Assembly (NCBI RefSeq): GCF_002563695.1
Contig: NZ_PDJI01000004.1
Coordinates: 3,224,001 to 3,288,000 of the forward strand
Direction of reading: 5' to 3'
Source of the DNA: Georgenia soli
GTDB taxonomy: Bacteria > Actinomycetota > Actinomycetes > Actinomycetales > Actinomycetaceae
DNA: 64,000 nt
The translations under genes and the position numbers were made by a program. How positions within the stretch are numbered: position 1 is the stretch's first letter; the number at the start of each line of letters is the position of its first letter. Under the pieces are notes generated by a model. It searched no databases. It worked only from the letters and a program-made list of their open reading frames with translations, and was not told the origin of the DNA. Of this stretch, positions 1 to 11,616 are shown piece by piece.

Positions 1-1
1 G

Positions 2-2375
<2,374 letters not shown>

Positions 2376-2403
2376 CGCGAACCAGATCGAGGAGGTCGCC
2401 GCT

Positions 2404-2676
2404 GTGGCGATGAAGGTAGACGTCGTCTCGACGACCGCCCGCCTGTGGGGCGGGGAGGCCACCAGCGTGGTCGTCCCCGCCGCCAACGGCGACCTGGGCA
2501 TCCTGCCCGGCCGCCAGCCGGTGCTCGCGGTGCTGCGTCCGGGGGTCGTCCGCATCACGCCGACCTCGGGGTCCGTGGTGACCGTGGACGTCACGTCCGG
2601 GTTCGTGTCCGTCGACGAGGACGCCGTGACCGTCGTCGTCGAGGGCGCGGACGTACTTGCCGAGAACCTGCGGTAG
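2404..2676 (+). CDS. atpC: ATP synthase F1 subunit epsilon, short form
   Basis: This is the epsilon subunit of F1, which contacts gamma and the c-ring. The protein has only 90 aa and consists of the N-terminal beta-sandwich (GEATSVVVPAANGDLGILPG, then TVDVTSGFVSVDEDAVTVV). It stops where the C-terminal helical hairpin would begin, whereas family members usually run to about 120-140 aa. The start is GTG at 2404, with a GAGGAGG-type ribosome binding site about 10 bases upstream. The stop falls cleanly before the next gene and no frameshift is visible, so the short form looks real. Confidence 0.93.
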   Translation: MAMKVDVVSTTARLWGGEATSVVVPAANGDLGILPGRQPVLAVLRPGVVRITPTSGSVVTVDVTSGFVSVDEDAVTVVVEGADVLAENLR

Positions 2677-2682
2677 GCCGCA

Positions 2683-3102
2683 TTGACGTGGGCGGGGACG
2701 GCTGGGGCTGTCCTGTTGGTCCTCGCCCTCGTCGCGGGCCTGCTGCTGATCCTCTTCGTGGTGCGGGTGCGCCGTCTGGCGCACCGCATCGGCTCCTTCG
2801 AGTGCGCGCTGCGGCCCGCCGGGCGGCGCGAGTGGACGAGCGGCATCGCCGTCTTCGGCGTGGGGCGGGTGGACTGGTACCGGCTGGTCTCGCTGTCCCT
2901 GCGCCCGGACCGGACCTTCGCGCGCGACGACCTCGAGGTGCGTGAACGGGTGCACCGCTCGCCCGGCGGCGCGGACCAGGTGAGCGAGATCCTGTGCAGC
3001 CTGCCCGGCGGCGAGGTGCACCTGGCCATGCGGCGCGAGTCCCTGGCGGGCCTCGTGAGCTGGCTGGAGTCCGCCCCGCCGCGCGGCGACTACTTCGTGT
3101 AG
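2683..3102 (+). CDS. DUF2550 family membrane-anchored protein
   Basis: This 139-aa protein has one N-terminal membrane segment (about residues 5-27, mostly Leu/Val/Ala) followed by a basic, Arg-rich cytosolic domain with SFECALR and [21 protein letters not shown]2550 proteins directly after atpC are a known actinobacterial arrangement; their role is unknown. The start is TTG at 2683, only 6 bp after the atpC stop, which suggests co-transcription and perhaps translational coupling. No better in-frame start precedes the hydrophobic segment. Confidence 0.8.
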   Translation: MTWAGTAGAVLLVLALVAGLLLILFVVRVRRLAHRIGSFECALRPAGRREWTSGIAVFGVGRVDWYRLVSLSLRPDRTFARDDLEVRERVHRSPGGADQVSEILCSLPGGEVHLAMRRESLAGLVSWLESAPPRGDYFV

Positions 3103-3130
3103 GTCGCCCCCGAACGAAAGCCGAGTGATA

Positions 3131-3826
3131 GTGCGCGTCGTCATCGCCACCTGCTCCGTGGACTACTCCGGGCGTCTCGACGCCCACCTGCCCCTGGCCA
3201 CCCGCCTGCTCATGGTGAAGGCGGACGGCTCGGTGCTCGTGCACTCCGACGGCGGCTCCTACAAGCCGTTGAACTGGATGAGCCCGCCGTGCCGGCTGGT
3301 CGTGGAGGAGGCGGAGGGCCCCGACGCGGAGCACGGTGTGCGCGAGGTCTGGACGGTGCAGAACACCAAGACGGACGACCGGCTGGTGGTGCGCATCCAC
3401 GAGATCGTCGCCGACCACTCCGCCGAGCTCGGCGTGGACCCCGGCCTGGTCAAGGACGGCGTGGAGGCGCACCTGCAGAAGCTGCTCGCCGAGCAGATCG
3501 ACCTCCTGGGACCCGGGCACCAGCTGGTGCGCCGCGAGTACCCGACGGCGATCGGCCCCGTCGACATCATGGCCAAGGACCCGTCCGGGGTGTCCGTGGC
3601 CGTCGAGATCAAGCGCCGCGGCGACATCGACGGCGTCGAGCAGCTCACCCGTTACCTCGAGCTGCTCAACCGCGACCCGCTGCTGGCCCCCGTCCGCGGC
3701 GTGTTCGCCGCGCAGGAGATCAAGCCGCAGGCGCGGGTCCTGGCGACCGACCGGGACATCCGGTGCGTCGTGCTGGACTACGACGCGATGCGCGGCCTGG
3801 ACGACGTCGAGTCCCGCCTCTTCTGA
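3131..3826 (+). CDS. nucS: Mismatch-specific endonuclease NucS/EndoMS
   Basis: NucS is the core of the non-MutSL mismatch repair pathway of Actinobacteria and cuts both strands at certain mismatches. The N-terminal domain has [19 protein letters not shown] and KPLNWMSPP. The C-terminal RecB-like nuclease domain shows the PD-(D/E)XK pattern PVDIMAK followed by [17 protein letters not shown]. The protein ends in DDVESRLF, which resembles the C-terminal sliding-clamp binding motif of the family. GTG at 3131 is chosen (231 aa) over GTG at 3125 because GAAAG at 3116-3120 then has better spacing and homologues begin at this point. Confidence 0.94.
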   Translation: MRVVIATCSVDYSGRLDAHLPLATRLLMVKADGSVLVHSDGGSYKPLNWMSPPCRLVVEEAEGPDAEHGVREVWTVQNTKTDDRLVVRIHEIVADHSAELGVDPGLVKDGVEAHLQKLLAEQIDLLGPGHQLVRREYPTAIGPVDIMAKDPSGVSVAVEIKRRGDIDGVEQLTRYLELLNRDPLLAPVRGVFAAQEIKPQARVLATDRDIRCVVLDYDAMRGLDDVESRLF

Positions 3827-3870
3827 GCGTCGATTCGGGACGGGCACCGCCCGGGGTGTTGGATGGACCC

Positions 3871-5082
3871 ATGGCTGAGCTGACGGTGGTTCGCGGCCGG
3901 GTGGTCACCCCGGAGCGCGTGATCGACGACGGCGCCGTCGTCCTGGACGGCACCACGATCGCCTGGGTGGGTCCCACGGCCGAGGCGGAGGCCGCCGGCT
4001 TCCCCGCCGTCGCGGGGACGCCCGCCGCCGAGCCCGGCGTCCTGGTGCTGCCCGGCCTCGTCGACCTGCACTGCCACGGCGGCGGCGGCGCGTCCTTCCC
4101 CGACGCCACGAGCCCCGAGGACGTCCTGCGGGCGGTCCACGAGCACCGCCGCCACGGCACGACCTCCCTCGTCGCCTCCCTCGTCACCGCCGCGCCGGGC
4201 ACGCTGCGCGACGGTGTACGCCTCCTCGCCGACCTCGCCGACGCCGGGGAGATCGCCGGCATCCACCTCGAGGGGCCGTTCCTGTCGACGGTGCGCTGCG
4301 GTGCCCAGGACCCGGACCTCATCATCGAGCCGGACCCGGCGCTGACGGCGGAGCTGCTGGAGGTCGGCCGCGGTCACGTGGTCACCATGACGGTGGCGCC
4401 CGAGCACCCCGGGAACCGCGACGGCGTCGCCGCGGCGCTGGTCGACGGCGGTGCGCTCCCCTCCTGGGGGCACACCGACGCCGGCCCCGAGGACACCCGG
4501 GCCGCCCTGGAGGCCGGCGCGGCGCTCCTCGCGTCCGCCGAGAACCCGCGGTCCGGCCGCGCGACCGTGACCCACCTGTTCAACGGCATGCACCCGCTGC
4601 ACCACCGCGACCCCGGGCCCATCGGGGAGTTCCTCGCCGCCGCCCGCCGTGGCGGCGCCGTCGTCGAGCTCATCGGAGACGGCACCCACCTGCACCCGGC
4701 CGTCGTCCGGGAGGTCCACGAGCTCGTCGGCCGGGACAACGCCGTTCTCGTCACCGACGCCATGGCGGCCGCCGGGATGCCCGACGGCGCCTACCGGCTC
4801 GGCTCGCAGGACGTCACCGTTGCCGGGGGAGTGGCCCGGCTGAGCGGCGGCGGCTCGATCGCCGGCGGCACCGCCCACCTCCTCGACGTCGTGCGCACCA
4901 CCGCCGACGGCGGCGTCCCGCTCCTGGACGCCGTCTACATGGCGTCCGCCGGCCCGGCCCGCGTCCTCGGCGACCCCACCGTCGGCGCCCTCGAGCCGGG
5001 GCGCCGCGCCGACCTGCTCGTCACGGACGCCGAGCTGCGTCCGCTCCGCGTCATCCGCCACGGCCAGGAGGTCACCGCATGA
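3871..5082 (+). CDS. nagA: N-acetylglucosamine-6-phosphate deacetylase
   Basis: This amidohydrolase removes acetate from GlcNAc-6-phosphate in amino-sugar and peptidoglycan-sugar use. The metal site DLHCHGGGG has His67 and His69; [19 protein letters not shown] and DGTHLHP follow, and Asp296 in TDAMAAAG is the expected catalytic acid. It has 403 aa, normal for the family. The frame is open far upstream, but ATG at 3871 is preceded by a -10-like TTGGAT (3859-3864) 6 bases away and fits the family start. Its TGA overlaps the ATG of the beta-glucosidase by 4 bp, so the two are probably translationally coupled. Confidence 0.95.
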   Translation: MAELTVVRGRVVTPERVIDDGAVVLDGTTIAWVGPTAEAEAAGFPAVAGTPAAEPGVLVLPGLVDLHCHGGGGASFPDATSPEDVLRAVHEHRRHGTTSLVASLVTAAPGTLRDGVRLLADLADAGEIAGIHLEGPFLSTVRCGAQDPDLIIEPDPALTAELLEVGRGHVVTMTVAPEHPGNRDGVAAALVDGGALPSWGHTDAGPEDTRAALEAGAALLASAENPRSGRATVTHLFNGMHPLHHRDPGPIGEFLAAARRGGAVVELIGDGTHLHPAVVREVHELVGRDNAVLVTDAMAAAGMPDGAYRLGSQDVTVAGGVARLSGGGSIAGGTAHLLDVVRTTADGGVPLLDAVYMASAGPARVLGDPTVGALEPGRRADLLVTDAELRPLRVIRHGQEVTA

Positions 5083-6506
5083 GCCCGCGCACGTTCCCCG
5101 AGTCCTTCGTGTGGGGCGCCGCGACCGCGGCGTACCAGATCGAGGGGGCCGCCTCCGAGGGCGGCCGGGGTCCCTCCATCTGGGACACGTTCTCCCACAC
5201 CCCCGGCCGGACCGTGAACGGCGACACCGGGGACGTGGCCGCCGACCACTACCACCGGTGGCGCGAGGACGTCGCGCTCATGACCGAGCTGGGCCTCGAC
5301 GCCTACCGGCTGTCGATCTCGTGGCCGCGCGTGCAGCCGGGCGGGCGCGGCGACCTCAACCCCGAGGGCGTCGCCTTCTACCGCGACCTCGTCGACGCGC
5401 TCCTCGAGGCCGGCATCAACCCGGTCGTGACGCTGTACCACTGGGACCTGCCGCAGGAGCTCGAGGACGAGGGCGGCTGGACCAACCGGGCGACCGCCTA
5501 CGCCTTCGCCGAGTACGCGCGCGCCATGGCCCGGGAGCTCGGCGACCGCGTGGAGGTGTGGACCACGCTCAACGAGCCCTGGTGCAGCGCCTTCCTCGGC
5601 TACGCCTCCGGCGTCCACGCGCCCGGCCGCACCGACCCCGCCGGCGCGCTCGCCGCGGCGCACCACCTCAACCTCGCGCACGGCCTGGCCGCCCAGGCGA
5701 TCCGCGAGGAGCTGGGCGAGGAGACCAACGTCTCCGTCACGCTCAACCTGCACGTCACCCGTCCGGCCGACCCCGAACGGCCGGCGGACCTCGAGGCGGC
5801 CCACGAGGTCGACCTCGTCGGGAACCACATCTTCCTCGGCCCGCTCCTGGACGGCTCGTACCCGGTCGAGCTGCGTGAGCTGACCGCGCACCTGACGGAC
5901 TGGTCGTTCGTGCAGCCGGGCGACCTCGTGCAGATCCGCCAGCGCCTGGACGTGCTGGGGGTGAACTACTACTCGACGAACTACGTGCGCCGGCGCGAGC
6001 CGGGCGAGACCGCCACGGGCGGTACCGGCGGGCACGGGGACGGGGCGGCGAGCCCCTGGGTGGGGCTCGACCGGGTGGAGTTCCTCGACCCGGCCGGACC
6101 GCTCACCGACATGGGCTGGAACATCGAGCCCGACGGGCTCTACGAGCTCCTCACCGCCCTGGACAACGCCTACGACGGCCTGCCGCTCATGGTGACGGAG
6201 AACGGCGCCGCCTTCCCCGACGTGGTCGACGAGGACGGCCGGGTCCACGACCCGGAGCGGCTGGACTACGTCCGCCGCCACCTCGACGCCGTGGCCCGCG
6301 CGATCGAGGACGGCGCGGACGTGCGCGGCTACTTCGTGTGGTCCCTGCTCGACAACTTCGAGTGGGCGTACGGGTACACCAAGCGCTTCGGGATCGTCCG
6401 GGTCGACTACGACACGCAGGTGCGCACGCCGAAGGACTCCGCGCGCTGGTACGCCCAGGTCGCGCGGACCGGTGAGCTGTCCGAGCTGACAGACGTGCAG
6501 GCCTGA
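5079..6506 (+). CDS. Beta-glucosidase, glycoside hydrolase family 1
   Basis: This 475-aa retaining glycosidase has the GH1 hallmarks [15 protein letters not shown] at the N-terminus, acid/base Glu166 in TLNEPW, the nucleophile Glu374 in TENGAA, and [18 protein letters not shown] near the C-terminus. It has no signal peptide, so it should act on imported beta-glucosides or beta-linked oligosaccharides in the cytosol. It overlaps nagA by 4 bp, which suggests linked use of beta-linked sugars. The exact substrate cannot be read from the sequence. Confidence 0.94.
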   Translation: MSPRTFPESFVWGAATAAYQIEGAASEGGRGPSIWDTFSHTPGRTVNGDTGDVAADHYHRWREDVALMTELGLDAYRLSISWPRVQPGGRGDLNPEGVAFYRDLVDALLEAGINPVVTLYHWDLPQELEDEGGWTNRATAYAFAEYARAMARELGDRVEVWTTLNEPWCSAFLGYASGVHAPGRTDPAGALAAAHHLNLAHGLAAQAIREELGEETNVSVTLNLHVTRPADPERPADLEAAHEVDLVGNHIFLGPLLDGSYPVELRELTAHLTDWSFVQPGDLVQIRQRLDVLGVNYYSTNYVRRREPGETATGGTGGHGDGAASPWVGLDRVEFLDPAGPLTDMGWNIEPDGLYELLTALDNAYDGLPLMVTENGAAFPDVVDEDGRVHDPERLDYVRRHLDAVARAIEDGADVRGYFVWSLLDNFEWAYGYTKRFGIVRVDYDTQVRTPKDSARWYAQVARTGELSELTDVQA

Positions 6507-6518
6507 GAGAATCGACGC

Positions 6519-6830
6519 GTGCCGTCATCCCGTCGATCCCGCCGCCGCCCGTACGGCGAGGGGCACGTGCCCCTGGACCCGGACCGGCTGCGCGCCCTGC
6601 CCAGGACGGAGACGGGGCCCGACGGCGAGGACTACACCGTGCGCCAGGTGCGGGGCTCGGAGAAGTCCTACCGCTGCCCCGGCTGCGACCAGCTGATCCC
6701 CCCGGGCACCGCGCACGTGGTGGCCTGGCGCACGGAGCACCTGCTCGGGCAGCAGGCCGCGATGGACGACCGGCGTCACTGGCACCGCGCGTGCTGGCAG
6801 GCACGGGGCAGGCGCCGGCCCGTCCGGTGA
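6519..6830 (+). CDS. Small conserved zinc-ribbon-like protein
   Basis: This 103-aa protein starts with an Arg-rich tail (PSSRRSRRRPYGEG) and has CPGC near residues 52-55 and a later HWHRACWQ, so Cys/His ligands for one metal ion are available. Such proteins occur in Actinobacteria, sometimes mislabelled ATP/GTP-binding; I see no nucleotide-binding motif. GTG at 6519 is preceded by GAGAAT (6507-6512) with a 6-base gap, as for a leaderless mRNA, and the gene begins 12 bp after the beta-glucosidase stop. The function is unknown. Confidence 0.7.
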   Translation: MPSSRRSRRRPYGEGHVPLDPDRLRALPRTETGPDGEDYTVRQVRGSEKSYRCPGCDQLIPPGTAHVVAWRTEHLLGQQAAMDDRRHWHRACWQARGRRRPVR

Positions 6831-6908
6831 GCGCGCCGTCGACGGGGCAGCGCCCGCGAGCCCTCGAGCGGCCTGCGGGCCCGTGACGCCCGTGACATGC
6901 TCGGCCCC

Positions 6909-7721
6909 ATGACTGCACGGCTCTCGCTGACCCGCAACGGACCCGACGAAGCGGTGCCCCTGGTGCTGCTCCACGCGTTCCCGCTCGACCGCCGCATGTG
7001 GGACGACGTCCTCGCCGAGCTCGACGACCTGCCGGTGATCACCCTGGACGCCCCCGGCTTCGGGAGCTCGCCCGCCACGGAGGAGCTCGCCGAGGCGTTC
7101 GGCGCGCCGTCGGAGCCCACGCTGACCCTGTACGCCGACGCGGTCGCAGGCACCCTGCGCGAGGCGGGCGTGGACCGGGCCGTGGTCGCCGGCCTGTCGA
7201 TGGGCGGCTACGCCACCCTGGCGCTCGCGGAGCGGCACCCTGACCTGTTGGCGGGCGTCGGCCTGCTGGACACCCGGGCAGCGCCCGACCCCGAGGCCGC
7301 GAGGGAGGACCGCCTGCGCGTCGCCGAGGAGGCCGCCGGTCCGAAGGGCGCGGGAGCCGTGGCGCCGATGATCGGCAAGGTCCTCGGGACGACGTCGCAC
7401 GCGGAACGACCCGAGGTGGTCGAGAAGGTGCGCGGCTGGCTCGCCGAGGCTCCGCCGTCGGGGATCGCCTGGGCCCAGCGTGCGATGGCGGCCCGGCCGG
7501 ACCGGCTCGCCGCGCTGGAGGCGCTCGACGTGCCGGCGCTCGTGCTGCGCGGCGCCGAGGACCTCCAGAGCTCGCAGGACGACGCGGAGTCCATGGCGTC
7601 GGCGCTGCGCGACGTCGAGGTCGTCGTCGTGCCGCGGGCCGGGCATCTCAGCGCGGTCGAGCAGCCCCAGGAGGTGGCCACCGCCCTGCGCGCGCTGCGC
7701 GAGCGGTGCCTGCGGGCCTGA
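6909..7721 (+). CDS. Alpha/beta-hydrolase fold protein
   Basis: This 270-aa protein has the full alpha/beta-hydrolase pattern: an oxyanion-hole region (LVLLHAFPLDRRMWDDV), nucleophile elbow GLSMGGY, an Asp in LRGAEDLQSS and a late His in RAGHLSAVEQP. It has neither signal peptide nor lid insertion. The substrate cannot be inferred; it could be an esterase, lactonase or peptidase. ATG at 6909 is favoured over the upstream TTG/ATG codons because CATGCT (6896-6901) lies 7 bases before it, consistent with leaderless initiation. Confidence 0.85.
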   Translation: MTARLSLTRNGPDEAVPLVLLHAFPLDRRMWDDVLAELDDLPVITLDAPGFGSSPATEELAEAFGAPSEPTLTLYADAVAGTLREAGVDRAVVAGLSMGGYATLALAERHPDLLAGVGLLDTRAAPDPEAAREDRLRVAEEAAGPKGAGAVAPMIGKVLGTTSHAERPEVVEKVRGWLAEAPPSGIAWAQRAMAARPDRLAALEALDVPALVLRGAEDLQSSQDDAESMASALRDVEVVVVPRAGHLSAVEQPQEVATALRALRERCLRA

Positions 7722-7727
7722 CGCCCC

Positions 7728-8141
7728 TCAGTCCTCCCAGCCCGGGAGCAGGCGGGTCAGCGCCGTGGACAGGTCCACGGAGTCGCCGTCCTTGCCGCCC
7801 GCGCCGAGGACCAGCGGCGGCTCCTGCGGGGCCGCGGTGGTGCCGCGCAGGCGGTCGAGCACCGACAGCCGCGCGGTGAGGACGTAGAAGTGGCCGTCGG
7901 TGCCGACGGCGGCGGTGCGGTCGCCGCGCAGGTACCACCCGGTCAGGTCCGTGCGGGCGGTGCCCCGGCCGCCGTAGCCCTGCACCCGCAGCGGCCGGGG
8001 CGGCAGGCCCGCCCGGCGGGCCGCCGCGGCGAAGGTCCGCAGCATGGCGGCGGCCCGGTCCGCCTCGCCACGACGGCGGCGCGCCAGCAGCTCCGCGCGC
8101 TCGACGGCGGCGTCCCGGCGCCGCTGTGCCCACTCGTCCAC
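7728..8141 (-). CDS. Conserved hypothetical protein
   Basis: I do not recognise a named family for this 137-aa protein. It starts with a charged, probably helical segment (EWAQRRRDAAVERAELLARR) and continues into a beta-rich part with LTGWYLRGDRTAAVGTDGHF, YVLTARLS and the C-terminal LTRLLPGWED. It has no membrane segment or cysteines. The GTG start at 8141 is preceded by TACGGT with a 6-base gap on the minus strand, the same leaderless arrangement as the divergent GNAT gene. It ends only a few bases from the convergent hydrolase gene. Confidence 0.7.
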   Translation of the reverse strand: MDEWAQRRRDAAVERAELLARRRRGEADRAAAMLRTFAAAARRAGLPPRPLRVQGYGGRGTARTDLTGWYLRGDRTAAVGTDGHFYVLTARLSVLDRLRGTTAAPQEPPLVLGAGGKDGDSVDLSTALTRLLPGWED

Positions 8142-8190
8142 GGCCTCACCGTACGGCGGGCCGGGACGTGGCGCGTCCTACCCTGGGGAC

Positions 8191-8682
8191 ATGCCCGACC
8201 AGAAACCCTCCGCGCGGATCCGTCCCGCGACCGTGCTCGACGCGCCGGCCGTCGCGGCGGTGCACCTGCGCTGCTGGCGCGAGACCTACGGCGAGAAGAT
8301 CCCCGCGGACGTGTACGCCGAGCGCGAGGCCGCGGGGCCCGGCGAGTGGGAGCGGCTGCTCTCCGACCCCGACGGCCCCACCGTCTGGCTGGCGCACCGT
8401 GACGGGGAGGCGGTGGGGTTCGCGATGGCGGTCGCGCCCGGCGCCGGCCACGTGCGCCCGCTGGAGCTGCGTCTGCTCCACGTCGTCGCGCAGGAGCACG
8501 GGCGCCGCACGGGCACCCACCTGCTCCAGCTCGCCGTCGGGGACGCCCCGTGCCAGGTCTGGGTGGAGGAGGGGAACGCCCACGCGCAGGGCTTCTTCCG
8601 CCACCACGGCTTCGAGCTCGACGGCGAACGGCGCACCGTGGCGGCGCGCGGCTCCCTCACCGAGGTCCGGATGCTGCGCTGA
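8191..8682 (+). CDS. GNAT family N-acetyltransferase
   Basis: This 163-aa protein has a GNAT fold: an N-terminal strand and helix (ARIRPATVLDAPAVAAVHLRCWRETYGEKIP), central strands, an acetyl-CoA loop region (VVAQEHGRRTGTHLLQLA) and the late motif NAHAQGFFRHHGFELDGERR. The substrate is unknown. Although the frame is open upstream, ATG at 8191 is chosen because TACCCT (8179-8184) lies 6 bases before it and the domain begins just after. It is divergent from the hypothetical gene on the minus strand. Confidence 0.86.
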   Translation: MPDQKPSARIRPATVLDAPAVAAVHLRCWRETYGEKIPADVYAEREAAGPGEWERLLSDPDGPTVWLAHRDGEAVGFAMAVAPGAGHVRPLELRLLHVVAQEHGRRTGTHLLQLAVGDAPCQVWVEEGNAHAQGFFRHHGFELDGERRTVAARGSLTEVRMLR

Positions 8683-8700
8683 GACACGCCCGCCCGGCGC

Positions 8701-9750
8701 TCAGGCCTGCGCCGGCGGCGGGGGCGGCGGCGCGGGTTCGCGGACGGCGAGCAGCCCCCGCATCTCCTCCAGGTACCCGGTGATCGACTCCCGCTGGCGG
8801 GTCAGCTCCTCGACCTGGCGCTGCGCCGTCGTCCGTGCCGCGTCGGCGGCCTCCTCCGCCTCCTCGCGCAGCCGGCGGGCCTCGGCCCGGGCGTCGGCGA
8901 GCGTGCGGGTGGCCTCCTCGTCGGCCTCCTTCAGCCGCGCGCGGGCAGCGGTGTCCGCCTCGAGCAGCGTGCGCTCGGTGCGGTCCAGCGCCTCGGTCAG
9001 CCGTCGCTCCGCGTCCGCGGCCCGCGCCTCGGCGTCCCCGACGACGGCGGCCGCACGCGCGGCGGCGGCGCGGTGGGCCTCCTCCGCCTCCTTCTCGGCG
9101 GCCGCGCGCAGCTGGCTGGCCTCGGTCTCCGTGCGCGCCCTGAGCTCGGTGACCTCCTGGTCCGCGAGCGCACGCTGGAGGCCGAGCTCTCGGTCGAGGC
9201 CGGCGCGGCGCTCGACCAGCTCCGCCTCGATCGCGGCCTTCGACCGGGCGGCCTCCCGCTCGGCGGCGGCCACCAGCTCCTCGGCGCGGCGGCGGGCGTT
9301 GTCCAGCGTGGTGTGCGCCGTGGCCCGCGACCCCTCGGTGAGCTGGTCGGCCTCCCGGCGCGCGTCGGCGAGCAGCGCCGCCGCCTCCTGCTCCGCCCGC
9401 TCTGTCAGCGCCCGGGCGGTCTGCGTGGCGCGGTCCAGGGTCCGCTCGGCGTCGGCGTTGGCCCGGGTGACGACGTCGAGCGCCTGCTCCTCCGCCGAGC
9501 GCAGCAGCTGCTCCACGCGCGAGCCGAGGCCGGCGTAGGAGGGACGCTCGTTCTCTCTCAGCCGCTGCTGCGCCTCGGAGAGCGCGCCCGAGATCTTCAG
9601 CAGGCGGGCGTCGAGGGTGGCCACCTCGCGGCGGGCGTCGGTCAGCGCCGTCTCGAGCGCGTGGATGCGCTGGTCAACCTGCGCCCGGTCGTAGCCGCGC
9701 ATCACCACCGGGAACGCCGGCCGGTCCTCGTTCGTCACGGGCTCCTGCAT
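8701..9750 (-). CDS. DivIVA-like long coiled-coil protein
   Basis: This 349-aa protein begins with FPVVMRGYDRAQVD, the DivIVA-type N-terminal motif, followed by about 300 residues of nearly unbroken Ala/Arg/Glu coiled coil, and ends in a Pro-rich tail. DivIVA and Scy/FilP-like proteins organise polar growth and cell-wall synthesis in Actinobacteria, so a cytoskeletal or septal scaffold role is plausible but inferred. ATG at 9750 is preferred to GTG at 9798 because AGGAGAGGG lies about 10 bases upstream of it and nothing similar precedes the GTG. It is probably not the principal DivIVA (Wag31), which usually lies beside ftsZ. Confidence 0.75.
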   Translation of the reverse strand: MQEPVTNEDRPAFPVVMRGYDRAQVDQRIHALETALTDARREVATLDARLLKISGALSEAQQRLRENERPSYAGLGSRVEQLLRSAEEQALDVVTRANADAERTLDRATQTARALTERAEQEAAALLADARREADQLTEGSRATAHTTLDNARRRAEELVAAAEREAARSKAAIEAELVERRAGLDRELGLQRALADQEVTELRARTETEASQLRAAAEKEAEEAHRAAAARAAAVVGDAEARAADAERRLTEALDRTERTLLEADTAARARLKEADEEATRTLADARAEARRLREEAEEAADAARTTAQRQVEELTRQRESITGYLEEMRGLLAVREPAPPPPPPAQA

Positions 9751-10053
9751 GTCCGCCGCCCTCTCCTGCTCGCCCTGCTCGCTGGTCCGCCCGTCCACGG
9801 TAACCGCGGTGCGTCAGGTCGGTCGCGCACCTGGGGGTGGTTGTGCGGCGCGGCGTGCCGGGGAACCGTGCGGGCGTGCGGAGGAGGTGCTGCGCCGGCC
9901 TGTCACGGAGGTCGCGCGGTTGCCGTGGGTGCGTCCCGACGGCCGGGATGGCATCGTGGGAGCGCGCACGCGAAGAGCGCGGGGGAGGCGTGCGCCGTAT
10001 TCTGGCGAGTTGACGATGCCGCACGGCATCCTGACGGGAGGAAACCCACCCAC
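9751..10053. promoter_or_regulatory. Divergent intergenic region with palindrome in 5' leader
   Basis: This gap of about 300 bp separates the minus-strand coiled-coil gene from the plus-strand membrane-protein gene. TATTCT at 9998-10003 is a plausible -10 box for the plus strand. A perfect 16-base palindrome, GATGCCG-CA-CGGCATC, lies at 10015-10030, between that box and the ribosome binding site GGGAGGAA (10036-10043), so it could be an operator or a leader hairpin. No gene is evident here. Confidence 0.45.
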
Positions 10054-11616
10054 GTGACTCGACGGACCCTCGCCGTCGCGCTCGTCGTCCTGGGAGCGAT
10101 CGCGGTTCTGGCTGCGATCGCCTCGGCGACGATCTGGCGCCCGACGGACACTGCAACTCTCTCCCTGCCGTCCCGGCCCGAGGCTCCGGTCGTCGTCTCC
10201 GACGCCGGGGTGCTCGACGCCGTCGGGCCTGACGTGACGATCAGGGCCACGGCGGGGGGCGACGAGCCCGTGGTGCTCGCCGTCGGCCGCACCGCCGACG
10301 TCGACGCCTGGGTCGGCACCGCCGCGCACACCCGCATCACCGGGCTGGAGAGCTGGGAGCAGCTCAAGGTCGACGACGTCGCCGCCGGCGGGACCGAGGA
10401 GCCGACCGAGGGCGCGACGGCGGAGCCCGCCGAGCCGGCCGCGCTGCCGAACCCGGCCGGCTCCGACCTGTGGGTGGCGGAGCAGACGGGCACCGGGAGC
10501 GCCGAGCTCACCTGGGCCGACCGCGACGGGCGGTGGAGCCTGCTGGCCGCCACCGACGGCACCGCGCCGGCGCCCGAGGTCACGCTGACCTGGGACGTCG
10601 AGGTCAGGACGCCCTGGCTGGTTCCCGGCCTGATCCTCGGCGGCCTGCTCATGATCGCCGGCATCGCGCTGCTCGTGCTCCAGGTCCTGGGCGCCCGGGA
10701 GTCCGGCCGTCGTCCCGCGCCCGTGGGGGCCGCCGACGACGACGAGACCGTGGTCCTGCCGGCCGCCGCGGGCGCCGGGCTGACCCGCCGCGAGCTGCGG
10801 GAGCGGGAGCGGGCGGAGGCACGCCGCCGCGGTCGTGGGCGCACGGGTGAGATCCCCGTGGTCGCCACGACCGGTGAGATCCCTGTGACCTCCGCGCGCG
10901 GCCTCGACGACGCCGGCGTGGCGCGGGGCGCGGGCATCGTCCCGGCGTCGGCGCGCGCCGAGGAGCTGCGGGCCGCCCGGGAGCCGGAGGCCGTCACGGA
11001 CGCCGCGACGGCTGAGCACCCCCTCGCGCCCGACGACGACACGGCCTCCGCGGGCGTGGCGCGCGGCGCCGGGGTCGTCCCCGCGTCCGACCGGGCGGCG
11101 GAGCTGCGAGCGGGTCGCGACGGCGTCGACGAGCCGTCGGACACGGGCGCGGGTGCCGGAGCCGCCACGGGCGCGGCTGTCGGAGCCGCCGCGGCTGCGC
11201 CGGCCGCTGAAGGAGCGACGGCCGGGTCGTCCCGGGAGAGCGCCCGCGCCGCCGAGGAGGCCGCGGAGTGGACCGAGGACGAGACCGGCGACCAGGCCAC
11301 CGCCGCGATGCCGGTGGTGACCTCGACCGAGGAGACGGCGGCGATGCCGGTGGTGACCTCGACCGAGGAGACGGCGGCGATGCCGGTGGTGGAGTCGACC
11401 GAGGAGACGGCGGCGATGCCCGTGGTGGAGCCGGCCGACGAGACGGCGGCGATGCCCGTGGTGGAGCCGGCCGACGAGAACACCCCTGCCGAGGAGCCCA
11501 CGATCACCGAGGAGCACGAGCCGGACGCGCAGCCCGAGGACCGTCAGGGATGGCGCTCGCTGTGGGGCTTCGGCGGACGACGACGGCCGACCGACGAGGG
11601 GGAGGAGCAGCGATGA
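10054..11616 (+). CDS. Membrane protein with cytosolic repeat tail, unknown function
   Basis: This 520-aa protein has a first membrane segment at about residues 5-26, an external domain of about 160 residues (DVTIRATAGGDEPVVLAVG, then the ITGLESWEQLKVDDV part), a second membrane segment at about 188-212 (LVPGLILGGLLMIAGIALLV) and a long low-complexity cytosolic tail. The tail has two TGEIPV motifs near residue 265 and five 12-residue repeats of the form TAAMPVVxSTEE at about 417-476. GTG at 10054 follows GGGAGGAA by 10 bases. Its stop overlaps the lipoprotein start by 4 bp, so the two probably act together at the membrane. The function is unknown. Confidence 0.78.
   Translation: MTRRTLAVALVVLGAIAVLAAIASATIWRPTDTATLSLPSRPEAPVVVSDAGVLDAVGPDVTIRATAGGDEPVVLAVGRTADVDAWVGTAAHTRITGLESWEQLKVDDVAAGGTEEPTEGATAEPAEPAALPNPAGSDLWVAEQTGTGSAELTWADRDGRWSLLAATDGTAPAPEVTLTWDVEVRTPWLVPGLILGGLLMIAGIALLVLQVLGARESGRRPAPVGAADDDETVVLPAAAGAGLTRRELRERERAEARRRGRGRTGEIPVVATTGEIPVTSARGLDDAGVARGAGIVPASARAEELRAAREPEAVTDAATAEHPLAPDDDTASAGVARGAGVVPASDRAAELRAGRDGVDEPSDTGAGAGAATGAAVGAAAAAPAAEGATAGSSRESARAAEEAAEWTEDETGDQATAAMPVVTSTEETAAMPVVTSTEETAAMPVVESTEETAAMPVVEPADETAAMPVVEPADENTPAEEPTITEEHEPDAQPEDRQGWRSLWGFGGRRRPTDEGEEQR
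11302..11481 (+). repeat. Five in-frame 36-bp tandem repeats
   Basis: The ATG codons of successive units lie at 11308, 11344, 11380, 11416 and 11452, exactly 36 bp apart. Each unit encodes TAAMPVV followed by TSTEE, ESTEE or EPADE. The period is a multiple of three, so copy-number change would keep the frame of the membrane protein. Confidence 0.9.

Noticed and set aside
9751..9798. GTG at 9798 as the start of the DivIVA-like gene
   Set aside because: It has no ribosome binding site, while ATG at 9750 has AGGAGAGGG and lies next to the conserved motif.
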